64,000 bases of DNA, from the NCBI RefSeq assembly GCF_003985125.1, contig NZ_ML133587.1:25426-89425 (forward strand). The letters run 5' to 3'. The position numbers were made by a program, and so were the translations under genes. The stretch comes from Rhizobium phaseoli. GTDB lineage: Bacteria; Pseudomonadota; Alphaproteobacteria; Rhizobiales; Rhizobiaceae. Below are positions 17,818 through 27,235 of the stretch, in pieces. The notes beneath the pieces are model-generated. The model was not told the DNA's origin and did no database searches. It saw only the letters and a program-made list of their open reading frames with translations. Position 1 is the first letter of the stretch. The number at the start of each line of letters is the position of its first letter.

Positions 17818-19628
17818 TGCTCCCCACCATCCTTGATCTTGCCTCGCTGCGGTCCGCCTATGCGGCGGGCCTGTCCCCGTTCGAGCTGGTGGAAGAGATC
17901 ATCGCAAGATGCAGTGCGTCCGACGATCCGGCCATCTTCATCACCACGACGCCCGAAGAGGAATTGCGCGCCGCTGCCCGCGAGCTGGTGGCCCGCGCGC
18001 CCGAACCGAACAGCCTGCCGCTCTGGGGCATTCCCTTCGCCGTCAAGGACAATATCGACGTCGCCGGTCTGCCGACGACGGCTGCCTGCCCGGCTTTCGC
18101 CTATCACCCGCAGGCGGATGCGGCAACGGTCGCGCGGTTGCGGGCGGCCGGCGCCATCGTGATCGGCAAGACCAATCTCGACCAGTTCGCAACGGGGCTG
18201 AACGGCACGCGCTCGCCGCATGGGGCGCCGCGTTCGGTTTTCGACCGCGACTATGTCTCCGGCGGCTCCAGCTCGGGTTCGGCGGTCGCCGTGGCGGCCG
18301 GCCTGGCAAGCTTCTCGCTCGGAACCGACACGGCCGGTTCCGGCCGCGTGCCGGCCGCTTTTAACAATCTCGTCGGCATCAAGCCGACGCCGGGGCTGGT
18401 GCCCAATGTCGGCGTGGTGCCGGCTTGCCGCAGCGTCGATGTCGTCACCGTCTTCGCCGCGACGGTCGGCGACGGCATTGCCATCCGCCGGATCATGGAA
18501 GGCTACGACGCCCGCGATCCGTTTTCACGGCAAGCCACACCCGCGAGCCTGCCCGCGACGCGCCCGCGCATCGGCGTCCTCGGTGGTGCGGAACGGGAAT
18601 TTTACGGCAACAGGCAAGTGGAGGCCCTCTATGACGCGGCAATCGAAAGGGCGCGATCGCTGGGTGCGGTGATCGTGCCTTTCGACTACGCGCCATTCCG
18701 GCAGGCGGCCGAACTTCTCTACAACGGCCCCTGGGTCGCCGAGCGGCTGGCGGCGGTCAAGGAATTCCTGGCAACGAATGGCGGCGACTTCGACCCGACG
18801 GTGCGAGCCATCATCGAAGGGGCAAAGGCCTACGATGCCGTCGACGCTTTTGAGGGCCGCTACAGGCTGGAAGCATTGCGGCAGAAAACAAAAGCCGAAT
18901 GGGAGAAGGTGGATTTCCTGATGCTGCCGACATCCCCCACCACCTACAGCGTCGAAGAAATGCAGGCGGACCCGATCGTCAAGAACAGCCATTTCGGCCG
19001 CTATACCAATTTTGCCAATCTGCTCGATTGCGCCGCGATCGCCATTCCCGCCGGTTTTGACGCAGACCGTCATCTGCCTGCAGGCGTGATGCTGGTCGGA
19101 CCCGCCTTCACCGACGATGCGCTGGCGCCCTTTGCCGACGCCCTGCACCGCGCGGCGGAAGCGGGAATGGGCAAGGACCGCCACATGGCGCTGCCAGAGG
19201 AAAGCCGCGTTTCACCGCCGGCCGACGACTTCGTCCCGATCGTCGTCGTCGGTGCCCATCTGACTGACATGCCGCTGAACCACGAACTGACGCGGCCGGG
19301 CGGATACAGGTTGAGAACGGGACGAACGGATGGCAGCTACCGCCTCTTCGCCCTCAGCGGCACGATCCCGCCCAAGCCCGGGCTGGTGCGCGATCCGGCC
19401 TTTGCCGGCGAGGGCGTGGAGATCGAGGTCTGGGCGCTGCCACCGGCCGCGTTCGCCCGTTTTGTCCAGAACATTCCGGCGCCGCTTGGCGTCGGCAAGA
19501 TCATGCTCGACGACGCGAGCTGCATCACGGGATTCCTGTGCGAGGCGCACGCGGTCAAGGATAGCCGGGAGATCACCGAATTCGGCGGCTGGCGCAACTA
19601 TGTTCGCTCAATTAGTCCGGCGGCGTGA
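17817..19628 (+). CDS. atzF: Allophanate hydrolase
   Basis: A 603-residue amidase-signature enzyme that hydrolyses allophanate to ammonia and CO2. The Ser-cisSer-Lys triad fits K77 (AVKDN), S151 (GGSSSGS) and S175 (DTAGSG), with the same spacing as in characterised AtzF. Residues about 455-603 form the extra C-terminal domain that distinguishes AtzF-type enzymes from other amidases (FALSGTIPPKPGLVRD). Length is standard. It overlaps the carboxylase stop by one base (TGATG). In this operon it completes guanidine breakdown; it would also process allophanate made by the biuret hydrolase encoded 13 kb downstream. Confidence 0.92.
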   Translation: MLPTILDLASLRSAYAAGLSPFELVEEIIARCSASDDPAIFITTTPEEELRAAARELVARAPEPNSLPLWGIPFAVKDNIDVAGLPTTAACPAFAYHPQADAATVARLRAAGAIVIGKTNLDQFATGLNGTRSPHGAPRSVFDRDYVSGGSSSGSAVAVAAGLASFSLGTDTAGSGRVPAAFNNLVGIKPTPGLVPNVGVVPACRSVDVVTVFAATVGDGIAIRRIMEGYDARDPFSRQATPASLPATRPRIGVLGGAEREFYGNRQVEALYDAAIERARSLGAVIVPFDYAPFRQAAELLYNGPWVAERLAAVKEFLATNGGDFDPTVRAIIEGAKAYDAVDAFEGRYRLEALRQKTKAEWEKVDFLMLPTSPTTYSVEEMQADPIVKNSHFGRYTNFANLLDCAAIAIPAGFDADRHLPAGVMLVGPAFTDDALAPFADALHRAAEAGMGKDRHMALPEESRVSPPADDFVPIVVVGAHLTDMPLNHELTRPGGYRLRTGRTDGSYRLFALSGTIPPKPGLVRDPAFAGEGVEIEVWALPPAAFARFVQNIPAPLGVGKIMLDDASCITGFLCEAHAVKDSREITEFGGWRNYVRSISPAA

Positions 19629-19724
19629 AGGACGAGAGGATGCGAGGATTTCTGTCGAAGGCAGCACAGCTTCTTCTGAGGGGTCTCATTGCCAGGACCT
19701 GCGCGATCTCGGCGAACAAGCCTC

Positions 19725-19761
19725 AAAAAGGCATCGGTCCGGCCGCAAATTGATGCTTTTC
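19725..19761. promoter_or_regulatory. LysR-type operator box upstream of the creatininase-family gene
   Basis: An inverted repeat with arms AAAAAGGCATC (19725-19735) and GATGCTTTT (19752-19760). A copy with the same 22-base spacing between arm starts (GGCATC to GATGCT) lies at 21647-21683 in the LysR divergent region. The pair probably binds the LysR protein encoded at 20631-21581. Confidence 0.65.
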
Positions 19762-19813
19762 GCGCGCAATAATTTTCCCTACTCACTGCTTGAAAGCAAC
19801 GAGAGGTGCGGCG

Positions 19814-20611
19814 ATGGCGATGCCATTCTACTGGAACGAACTCAATACCGGCGATTTCGCCGGCCTTTCGCCCGACACGACCATTGCCATCCTTCCGATC
19901 GCCTCTACGGAACAGCACGGTCCGCACCTTCCGATCGCGACCGATGTTGCGATTGCCAATGGAATGCTGGCGGAGCTTCGAAAGCAGAAGCCCGCCGATC
20001 TCGATTTCCTTGTTCTGCCGACGCAGGAGATCGGCAAGGCGAATGAACATGTTTATGGGCCGGGAACGCTGTCGCTCAGCGCGGAACTCTTGATTCCGGT
20101 CTGGACGGCGATCGGCGCCAAGGTGGCCGAAGCCGGCATCCGCAAGATGGTGATCGTCAATTCGCACGGCGGCAACGTCGATATCATGAGCATCGTCGCG
20201 CGCGAACTGCGCGTGCTTCACCAGATGGCCGTCGTCTCCACGCAATGGGGCCGCTTTGGACACCCGGAGGGGATGATCGGCGAACACGAGCTGAAATACG
20301 GCATCCACGGCGGCGAGGTGGAAACTTCGCTCATGCTCCATTTCCGGCCTGACCTAGTGCGAATGGACAAGGCGGAGAACTTCACCTCGAAGGCGGAGTG
20401 GATGCGCGGGCAATCGAAATACATCCAGCCGCTGCCGCCGCATTCGCTCGCCTGGATCGCCCACGATCTCAATCCCAACGGCGTCGTCGGCGACGCGTCG
20501 CTCGGGACTGCCGAAAAGGGGGAAGCGATCTGCCGCCACCAGGTCACAGGGTTCATCGAACTGCTCCATGACCTGAAGCGCTACCCGCTGTCCAATCTCT
20601 ATTCGAGATAG
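19814..20611 (+). CDS. Creatininase-family amidohydrolase
   Basis: A 265-residue creatininase-family enzyme, a metal-dependent cyclic-amide hydrolase superfamily that includes creatinine amidohydrolase. The metal and catalytic residues are present: E33 and H35 in STEQHGPHLP, D44 in IATD, H118 in NSHGGN, and the HGGEVETS segment with E168/E170. Creatinine itself, or another cyclic ureide or lactam, could be the substrate. ATG 19814 is preferred over an upstream TTG because of the GAGAGG ribosome site 6 bases upstream. It is preceded by a LysR box shared with the ABC operon beyond the LysR gene, and its 3' end faces that gene. Confidence 0.85.
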   Translation: MAMPFYWNELNTGDFAGLSPDTTIAILPIASTEQHGPHLPIATDVAIANGMLAELRKQKPADLDFLVLPTQEIGKANEHVYGPGTLSLSAELLIPVWTAIGAKVAEAGIRKMVIVNSHGGNVDIMSIVARELRVLHQMAVVSTQWGRFGHPEGMIGEHELKYGIHGGEVETSLMLHFRPDLVRMDKAENFTSKAEWMRGQSKYIQPLPPHSLAWIAHDLNPNGVVGDASLGTAEKGEAICRHQVTGFIELLHDLKRYPLSNLYSR

Positions 20612-20630
20612 GTCTCCGCCGCGGCACGGC

Positions 20631-21581
20631 TCATATCGCTGCGGGTTTTTCCGCCGCGATGTGGCCTTTGGCCTGCAATTCCTCCACCAGGCCGGCGAGT
20701 TCAGCCAGGAGATATTCGACGAAGAGGCTGGTCGCGGAATCGAGCGGCGCGCGGGCGCGGGCAAAGAGCTTCATCGGCTGGTGGCGGGCATGCGGCTCCG
20801 CGATTGGCCGGAAGACCAGCTCGCCCTGGCGGCATTCGGTGATGACGTCGAGCGGATTGAGGATCGTCAGCCCCGCGCCCGACTTGACCAGCTTTTTCAG
20901 CATCTCCGAGGCATTGGTTTCGAGCACCGGCTCGACATGCACGTCGAGGCGCGCGAGCGCCAGGTTGATCACATCGCGCAGGCTGGTGCCTTGCTGCGCC
21001 AGCACCAGGCGCTCCTGGACGATATCCGCGAGGTTGATCGCGCCGGGCCCGATCAAATGATGGCCGGGTGGTAGGACGACGCCAATCGGGATATCGAAAT
21101 TGCCGAGCGTGCGAATGCCTGGCGTTGCCGGAATATTGAAACCAAGGCCGATATCCACCTCGCCTGAGATCACCGGGTTGACCGTCATCGTGCCGGCGTC
21201 GTTGCGCAACTGCATGAAGACACGCGGATGCTCCGACTGGAACCGGGCAATGATGTCGGGCAGCGGACCTGCCGCCAGGCCGACCGTGGTGACGATGCGG
21301 ACCTTGCCGGCCTGCTGCATCTTCAGGCTGCGGATGCGCCCTTCCAGCCGCTCGTAATTCTTCAGCACCTCGCGAATATGTTCGATGCAGAGTTCGCCGG
21401 CGGCCGTCAGCCGCAGACCGCGCGGCAGGCGCTCGAAGAGCGGCGCGCCCATCTCCTCCTCCAGCGCAAGAATTTGCCGGTTGATCGCCGACGACGCCAC
21501 GTTCAGTCGCGCCGCCGCCTTGCGGATTGAGCCCGTGCGGGCGATCTCATTGATGTAGATAAGCTTTCTGGAATGCAGCAT
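20631..21581 (-). CDS. LysR-family regulator of the creatininase/ABC cluster
   Basis: A 316-residue LysR-type regulator with the N-terminal winged helix (KLIYINEIARTGSIRKAAAR, then LNVASSAINRQILALEEEMG) and a substrate-binding domain (about 90-300). An upstream in-frame extension exists, but MLHSRK is chosen because the helix-turn-helix begins at the normal distance from it. The gene is convergent with the creatininase gene and divergent from the ABC importer operon; matching boxes at 19725-19761 and 21647-21683 suggest it controls both. Confidence 0.9.
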   Translation of the reverse strand: MLHSRKLIYINEIARTGSIRKAAARLNVASSAINRQILALEEEMGAPLFERLPRGLRLTAAGELCIEHIREVLKNYERLEGRIRSLKMQQAGKVRIVTTVGLAAGPLPDIIARFQSEHPRVFMQLRNDAGTMTVNPVISGEVDIGLGFNIPATPGIRTLGNFDIPIGVVLPPGHHLIGPGAINLADIVQERLVLAQQGTSLRDVINLALARLDVHVEPVLETNASEMLKKLVKSGAGLTILNPLDVITECRQGELVFRPIAEPHARHQPMKLFARARAPLDSATSLFVEYLLAELAGLVEELQAKGHIAAEKPAAI

Positions 21582-21646
21582 CGCAACCTCGTTGCACAAA
21601 AACAAAGCAGACGCACAAATTAGACACAGGCTTTCCCTGAGATGCC

Positions 21647-21683
21647 GAAAAGGCATCGTTGCGCACGAAATTTGATGCTTTTC
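21647..21683. promoter_or_regulatory. LysR-type operator box in the divergent region
   Basis: Arms GAAAAGGCATC (21647-21657) and GATGCTTTTC (21674-21683) repeat the box at 19725-19761 with the same spacing. It lies 66 bp upstream of the LysR start and 80 bp upstream of the binding-protein start, so it can serve both promoters. Confidence 0.65.
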
Positions 21684-21762
21684 AAAGAGCAACGCAACCG
21701 CTCCTATGAAGAAAATGGAACGTCGCGATGGGCGTTCCGCGCTCAGAAGGGGAACGCTGATC

Positions 21763-22779
21763 ATGGCCGATGCACTGAAGAACTGGGGCCTCTCCGCACT
21801 TGCCGGTCTTGGCGGCACGCTTGCCGCCATGGCCTCCACCCATGCGGCCGACAAGGTGAGTTACGGCACGAACTGGCTGGCCCAGGCCGAACACGGTGGA
21901 TTTTACCAGGCTGTCGCCGATGGGACCTATGCGAAACACGGCCTCGACGTCACCATCGTCCAGGGCGGCCCGAACGCGGCAAACAGCGCGCTTTTGATCT
22001 CGGGCAAGATCGACTTCTACATGGGCGGTCCGCAGGGCGAAATCTCAGCCGTCGAACAAGGCATTCCGCTCGTCGATGTCGCGGCGATCTTCCAAAAGGA
22101 TCCGCAGGTGCTGATCGCCCACCCGGACGCCGGCATCGAGAAATTCGAAGATCTCGCCAAGCTGAAGACGCTGTTTCTCGGCAAGGACGGCTACCTCACC
22201 TATTTCGAATGGATGAAGGCGAACTTCAAAGGCTTCAAGGACGAGCAGTACAAGCCCTACAATTTCAGCCCGGCTCCGTTCCTCGCGGACAAGGAGTCCG
22301 CGCAGCAAGGCTACCTCACCTCGGAGCCCTATGAGATTGAGAAGCAGGCCGGCTTCGAACCGAAGGTCTTCCTGCTCGCCGACAACGGCTACTCTCCCTA
22401 TTCGACGATGATCACCACGACGCAGGCGATGATCGACAGCAAGCCGGACGTGGTTCAGCGCTTCGTCGATGCCTCCATCGAGGGCTGGTACAACTATCTC
22501 TACGGCGACAACAGCAAGGCGAACGAACTGATCAAGAAGGACAATCCTGAAATGACGGATGGTCAGATCGCCTATTCGATCGCCAAGATGAAGGAATACG
22601 GCATCATCGAGTCCGGCGACAGCCTGGACAAGGGCATCGGCTGCATCACCGATGCCCATTACAAGGCGTTCTTCGAAGAGATGGTCGCGATCAAGGTCTT
22701 CAAGCCGGAGACGGATTACACTAAGGCGTTCACGACGAAATTCGTCTGCAAGAGCACCGGCATGGCGATGAAAAAGTAA
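21763..22779 (+). CDS. ABC transporter binding protein (NMT1/THI5-like)
   Basis: A 338-residue periplasmic binding protein of the NMT1/THI5 type, related to binding proteins for pyrimidine precursors, hydantoins and sulfonates. A signal peptide of about 28 residues ends near THAADK. The mature part begins TNWLAQAEHGGFYQAVADGT, a pattern typical of this class. ATG 21763 is chosen over one 57 bp upstream because it has AGAAGGGG in front and gives a normal signal peptide. It is followed by its ATPase, permease and a CodA-like deaminase, which suggests a nitrogen heterocycle as ligand. Confidence 0.88.
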   Translation: MADALKNWGLSALAGLGGTLAAMASTHAADKVSYGTNWLAQAEHGGFYQAVADGTYAKHGLDVTIVQGGPNAANSALLISGKIDFYMGGPQGEISAVEQGIPLVDVAAIFQKDPQVLIAHPDAGIEKFEDLAKLKTLFLGKDGYLTYFEWMKANFKGFKDEQYKPYNFSPAPFLADKESAQQGYLTSEPYEIEKQAGFEPKVFLLADNGYSPYSTMITTTQAMIDSKPDVVQRFVDASIEGWYNYLYGDNSKANELIKKDNPEMTDGQIAYSIAKMKEYGIIESGDSLDKGIGCITDAHYKAFFEEMVAIKVFKPETDYTKAFTTKFVCKSTGMAMKK

Positions 22780-22799
22780 GCCGGCCGCAAACCCTATCG

Positions 22800-22820
22800 T
22801 CCGCCGCGGGTCGCGGCGGA
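22800..22820 (+). terminator. Intercistronic GC hairpin after the binding-protein gene
   Basis: TCCGCCGCG (22800-22808) pairs perfectly with CGCGGCGGA (22812-22820) around a three-base loop. There is no U tract, so partial termination or message stabilisation is more likely than full termination. Confidence 0.5.
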
Positions 22821-22850
22821 TTGCATCTCCCCGCATGAACGAGACAGGCA

Positions 22851-23675
22851 ATGGCGTTAGCAGAAGCCCAGGCCAAATCCCCGCAAGAGACGCGCAAGCG
22901 GCCATTGGTCGCCATGCGCTCGGTTTCGAAGGTCTTTTCCAGCGGAACCGTCGCACTTTCGGACATGTCGCTCACCGTCGAAAGCGGCGAATTCGTCAGC
23001 CTCCTCGGCCCGTCCGGCTGCGGCAAGTCGACGGCGCTACGCATCATCGCCGGCCTCGGCGACGTGACATCGGGGGCGATCGACTGGCCGAGTTCGCGCA
23101 TCAATTCGAAAGGCCTGCCGGAGGGCGACATCGGCTTCGTCTTCCAGGAGCCGACGCTGATGCCCTGGAAGAACGTATTCGACAATGTCCACTTGCCGCT
23201 GAGGCTGAGGGGTGTTTCGAAAGCCGCGGCCGCCGACCGGATCATGGATGTACTGACGACGGTCGGTCTGCAGGATTTCGCCAAGGCCTATCCGCGCGAA
23301 CTTTCCGGCGGCATGAGGATGCGGGTCTCGATCGCCCGCGCGCTGGTGACGAACCCGAAGCTTCTGCTGATGGACGAGCCCTTCGCCGCACTCGACGAAA
23401 TCACCCGCCAGAAGCTCAACGACGACGTGCTGCAGCTCTGGAAGACGACCGGCATTACCGTCATCTTCGTCACTCATTCCGTCTTCGAGTCGGCCTATCT
23501 CTCGAACCGCATCGTGGTGATGAAGGCAAGGCCCGGCCGCGTCCACGCAGATGTCCCGCTAACGACCAGCCTGGAGCGCGATGCCTATTACCGCAGTTCC
23601 GAAGAATACAGGAAGGCCTGCGAGACGGTCTCCCATTCGCTCATCGGCGCAATCAATTCGGCGGGAGATCATTGA
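22851..23675 (+). CDS. ABC transporter ATPase (SsuB/TauB type)
   Basis: A 274-residue nucleotide-binding protein with Walker A (GPSGCGKST, about 49-57), Q-loop (FVFQEPTLMPW), signature (LSGGMRMRVSIARA), Walker B (LLLMDEPFAALDE) and switch (VTHSVFE). The PTLMPW stretch is typical of ATPases of nitrate, sulfonate and pyrimidine-precursor importers. Its stop overlaps the permease start by one base. Confidence 0.92.
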   Translation: MALAEAQAKSPQETRKRPLVAMRSVSKVFSSGTVALSDMSLTVESGEFVSLLGPSGCGKSTALRIIAGLGDVTSGAIDWPSSRINSKGLPEGDIGFVFQEPTLMPWKNVFDNVHLPLRLRGVSKAAAADRIMDVLTTVGLQDFAKAYPRELSGGMRMRVSIARALVTNPKLLLMDEPFAALDEITRQKLNDDVLQLWKTTGITVIFVTHSVFESAYLSNRIVVMKARPGRVHADVPLTTSLERDAYYRSSEEYRKACETVSHSLIGAINSAGDH

Positions 23676-24511
23676 TGAGTGACGAGACCGACGCATCGCC
23701 CCATCCGGACGCCGCCGGCGCCAAGCGCCGCGATCTTGCGTTGCGCATCGCCGTTCCCATGCTCGTCATCGCCCTCCTGGTGCTGATCTGGTACGCCTAT
23801 GTGAAACTGTCAGGGGTGCCGTCCTATATCCTGCCGGGTCCGGCGGCTGTGGCGAACGCCTTCGTGACCGACTGGGCCACGCTTGCGCCCGCATTCTGGG
23901 TCACGACGAAAATCACCTTCCTGTCGCTGATGCTGGCGCTTGTCGGCGGCGTCGGCTTTGCGATCTTCCTCGTGCAGTCGCGCTGGATCGAACTCGCTTT
24001 CTATCCGCTCGCGGTCATTCTGCAGGTAACGCCGATCGTCGCGATCTCGCCGCTGATCCTGATCTATGCGCCCTCGACGCAGGTGGCGCTGCTGATCTGC
24101 GCCTTCCTCGTCGCCTTCTTTCCGATCCTGTCGAACATGGTCCAGGGGCTGAAGAGCGTCGACCACAATCTCATCAACCTCTTCGAACTCTACGGCGCCT
24201 CCCGCTGGCAGACACTGCTCTATCTCAAGCTGCCCGCCGCCCAGCCCTATTTCATGACAGGCCTCCGGATCGGCGGCGGCCTGGCGCTGATTGCCGCCGT
24301 CGTCGCGGAATTTGCGGCAGGATCGGCGGGTGCGGGATCCGGGCTCGCCTTCCGGCTTCTCGAAGCTCAGTACCGGCTCAACATCCCCCGCCTCTTCGCC
24401 GCGCTGCTGATGCTTTCGCTTCTCGGCGTCGCGATCTTTGCCGTCACCTCGTTCATTTCCTGGCTTGCCCTGCACCGCTGGCATGAGAGCAGCCTGAAAC
24501 GGGAAAACTGA
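23675..24511 (+). CDS. ABC transporter permease
   Basis: A 278-residue inner-membrane permease of the SsuC type with about six hydrophobic segments (the first, VPMLVIALLVLIWYAYVKL, at about 28-46) and the coupling loop ELYGASRWQTLLYLKLPAA. It starts on the A of the ATPase stop and ends on the A that begins the CodA-like gene, so the three genes are strictly coupled. Confidence 0.9.
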   Translation: MSDETDASPHPDAAGAKRRDLALRIAVPMLVIALLVLIWYAYVKLSGVPSYILPGPAAVANAFVTDWATLAPAFWVTTKITFLSLMLALVGGVGFAIFLVQSRWIELAFYPLAVILQVTPIVAISPLILIYAPSTQVALLICAFLVAFFPILSNMVQGLKSVDHNLINLFELYGASRWQTLLYLKLPAAQPYFMTGLRIGGGLALIAAVVAEFAAGSAGAGSGLAFRLLEAQYRLNIPRLFAALLMLSLLGVAIFAVTSFISWLALHRWHESSLKREN

Positions 24512-25824
24512 TGACCTATCCCTTCATCTCCCCGCCCAATGCCGGCCGCTTCGCACTGTGCAACGCGACGCTTCCCGCCGCCGCCACCGTCGGATTTGAC
24601 GCGCCTGCCGTCGAAGGTCTGGTCAACGCCGATATCGTCATCACCAATGGCGTCATCTCCGCACTGCTGCCGGCGGGCGAAACGCCGGCAGAATTCGCGA
24701 GATCCGACCTGAAGGGGGGCATGGTCTGGCCGTGTTTTGCCGACATGCACACGCACCTCGACAAGGGGCATATTTGGCCGCGCAACGCCAATGCGGACGG
24801 CACTTTCATGGGAGCGCTGGAGGCCGTGCGCACTGACCGCGAAGCGAACTGGTCAGCGGCAGATGTCTGGAAACGCATGGAATTTTCGCTGCGCTCGGCC
24901 TATGCGCACGGCACCAGCCTGATCCGCACGCATCTTGATTCGCTCGCGCCGCAGCACCGCATCTCCTTCGAGGTTTTTGCCGAGATGCGCGAGGCATGGA
25001 AGGACCGGATCGCGCTGCAGGCAGTCGCGCTCTTCCCGATGGAAAACATGGCGGATACGGCCTTTTTCGCCGACCTGGTTGCTGTCGTGCGCGAAAAAGG
25101 CGGACTGATCGGCGGCGTCACCCGGATGACCGCCGATCTCGACAGCCAGCTCGACGTGCTTTTCAGGGCTGCCGCCGACAACGGCCTCGATGTCGACCTC
25201 CACGTCGACGAGACCGACGATCCCGCTGCCGAGACCTTGAAGGCGATTGCCGAGGCCGTGCTGCGCAACCGGTTCGAAGGCCAGGTAACGGCCGGCCATT
25301 GCTGCTCGCTCGCCCGCCAGGACGAGGAGGCCGCAAAGCGCACGGTCGAGCTCGTTGCAAAGGCCGGCATTTCTATCGTCTCGCTGCCGATGTGCAACAT
25401 GTATCTGCAGGACCGCTACCCCGGCCGCACGCCGCGCTGGCGCGGCATTACCCTTTTCAAGGAACTGGCCGCGGCCGGTGTGGCAACGGCGGTCGCCTCC
25501 GACAATACCCGCGACCCCTTCTACGCCTACGGCGATCTGGACCCGGTCGAGGTGTTCCGCGAGGCGGTGCGCATCCTGCATCTCGATCACCCATTGGATA
25601 CGGCCGCGCGCATCGTCACCACTTCTCCCGCCGATATTCTCGGCCGGCCCGATATGGGCCGCATCGCCGTCGGAGCCCCGGCCGATCTCGTGCTCTTCAG
25701 CGCCCGGCGTTGGAGCGAATTTCTTTCCCGTCCGCAGTCAGACCGCATCGTCCTTCGCCGCGGCAAGGTGATTGACCGCAGCCTGCCGGACTATCGTGAA
25801 CTCGACAGCGTCGTTGGAGCCTGA
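24511..25824 (+). CDS. Cytosine deaminase-like amidohydrolase (CodA family)
   Basis: A 437-residue member of the CodA branch of the amidohydrolase superfamily, which deaminates cytosine, isoguanine, ammeline-like or related heterocycles. The metal-site residues fit H80 and H82 (DMHTHLDKG), H231 (LHVDE), and D330 (ASDNTRDPFY), with catalytic-type E234 and H263. The DMHTHLDKGHI and ASDNTRDPF signatures are classic for CodA. Translation is coupled to the importer genes, so it probably acts on the imported compound. The actual substrate is unknown; nearby biuret and allophanate enzymes make a triazine-, pyrimidine- or creatinine-derived ring plausible. Confidence 0.88.
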   Translation: MTYPFISPPNAGRFALCNATLPAAATVGFDAPAVEGLVNADIVITNGVISALLPAGETPAEFARSDLKGGMVWPCFADMHTHLDKGHIWPRNANADGTFMGALEAVRTDREANWSAADVWKRMEFSLRSAYAHGTSLIRTHLDSLAPQHRISFEVFAEMREAWKDRIALQAVALFPMENMADTAFFADLVAVVREKGGLIGGVTRMTADLDSQLDVLFRAAADNGLDVDLHVDETDDPAAETLKAIAEAVLRNRFEGQVTAGHCCSLARQDEEAAKRTVELVAKAGISIVSLPMCNMYLQDRYPGRTPRWRGITLFKELAAAGVATAVASDNTRDPFYAYGDLDPVEVFREAVRILHLDHPLDTAARIVTTSPADILGRPDMGRIAVGAPADLVLFSARRWSEFLSRPQSDRIVLRRGKVIDRSLPDYRELDSVVGA

Positions 25825-25825
25825 C

Positions 25826-27235
25826 ATGCCGGATTATCAGACGATCAAGAAGGAACTCGAAGGCATCGCCGTCGAGGACAATCCGGCGCTGGTGCGCCAG
25901 AAGAGCCGGGACTTCTACTGGTATTCGCCGATCCTGAAGGCGCAGCTCGACAATGTGACGGCCGACCTCGTGGTCACGCCGAAGACCGAGGAAGAGGTCA
26001 TCCGCACGCTGAAGGTGGCCTTCGCCCATGGTGTGCCGGTAACGCCGCGCGGCGCCGGCACCGGCAATTACGGCCAGGCCATGCCGCTTTCCGGCGGCAT
26101 CGTCCTGAACCTTGCCGGCATGGACAAGGTCAAGGAAATCCATCCCGGCCGGGTGATCTGCGAACCGGGCATCGTGATTGCGCAATTAGACAGGCAAACC
26201 AAGGCGCATTCCGGCCAGGAGCTGCGCTTCCATCCATCGACGGCGCAGACGGCGACTGTCGGCGGTTTCATCGCCGGCGGCTCCGGCGGCGTCGGCTCGA
26301 TCACCTGGGGCGGCCTGCGCGATCTCGGCAATATTCTGCGCCTGCGCGTCGTCACCATGGAAGCCGAACCGCGCGTGCTCGACCTCACCGGCTGGGACCT
26401 GCAGAAGGTCAGCCATGCCTACGGCACCAACGGCATCATCACCGAGATCGAAATGCCGCTGGCGCCCGCCTATGGCTGGGTCGACGTGCTCGTCGGTTAC
26501 GACGACTTCATGGCGGCCGTGCGCTTCTCGGATGCGCTGGCCAAATGCAACGGCATCCTCGTGAAGGAGATCGCGCCGATCGCCGCACCCATTCCGCATG
26601 ATTATTTCACGCGCCACAAGCCCTATATTCGCAAGGGCCAGTCGGTGGTGGTGCTGATGATCGCGCCGCATTCCATGGACGCGTTCCTGGCCTTCGCCGC
26701 CGCGCACAAGGGCGAGGTCATCTTCCGCTCCGATACGGTCGAAAGCATGAAGGGCATTCCGCATGCTTATGAGCTTGCCTGGAACCACACGACGCTGCGT
26801 GCCCTGAAGGTTGAACCCAACTTCACCTATCTGCAGGTTCAATATCCGGGGCCGGATCACGTGGCCAAGGTCGCCAAGATGGTCGAGATCTTCGGGGACG
26901 AAGTGCCGGGCCATCTCGAATTCATCAGGTTCGACGGGCAGATCCAGTGCTCCGGTCTGCCGCTGGTGCGCTATACCTCGGAGGAACGCCTCGAGGAGAT
27001 CATCAGGATCCACCAGGACCACGGCTGCCCGATCTTCAATCCGCACCGCTACACGCTCGAGGAAGGTGGCATGAAACGCACCGACAAGGTGCAGCTCGCC
27101 TTCAAGCACGAGACCGACCCGAGGGGGCTCCTGAACCCCGGCAAGATGATCGCCTGGGAGAACCCGGATTTCGATTTCGATGCCGGCAAGAACTATCTCT
27201 TCCCAGGACTTGCGAGCGTCATGGAGGCCTCATGA
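25826..27235 (+). CDS. FAD-binding oxidase (GlcD/PCMH-type)
   Basis: A 469-residue flavoprotein with an N-terminal FAD_binding_4/PCMH domain (about 45-230; VTPKTEEEVIRTLKVAFAHG, PRGAGTGNYGQAMPLSGG, GGFIAGGSGGVGS) and a C-terminal oxidase region ending in the family tail DPRGLLNPGKMI. Such enzymes oxidise hydroxy acids, alcohols or amines using FAD. ATG 25826 follows the deaminase stop by one base. It overlaps the following flavodoxin-fold gene by 4 bp, so electrons may pass between the two proteins; that is inference. Confidence 0.88.
   Translation: MPDYQTIKKELEGIAVEDNPALVRQKSRDFYWYSPILKAQLDNVTADLVVTPKTEEEVIRTLKVAFAHGVPVTPRGAGTGNYGQAMPLSGGIVLNLAGMDKVKEIHPGRVICEPGIVIAQLDRQTKAHSGQELRFHPSTAQTATVGGFIAGGSGGVGSITWGGLRDLGNILRLRVVTMEAEPRVLDLTGWDLQKVSHAYGTNGIITEIEMPLAPAYGWVDVLVGYDDFMAAVRFSDALAKCNGILVKEIAPIAAPIPHDYFTRHKPYIRKGQSVVVLMIAPHSMDAFLAFAAAHKGEVIFRSDTVESMKGIPHAYELAWNHTTLRALKVEPNFTYLQVQYPGPDHVAKVAKMVEIFGDEVPGHLEFIRFDGQIQCSGLPLVRYTSEERLEEIIRIHQDHGCPIFNPHRYTLEEGGMKRTDKVQLAFKHETDPRGLLNPGKMIAWENPDFDFDAGKNYLFPGLASVMEAS

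Noticed and set aside
24853..25590. 245-codon minus-strand frame
   Set aside because: Antisense to the CodA-like deaminase; no motif.
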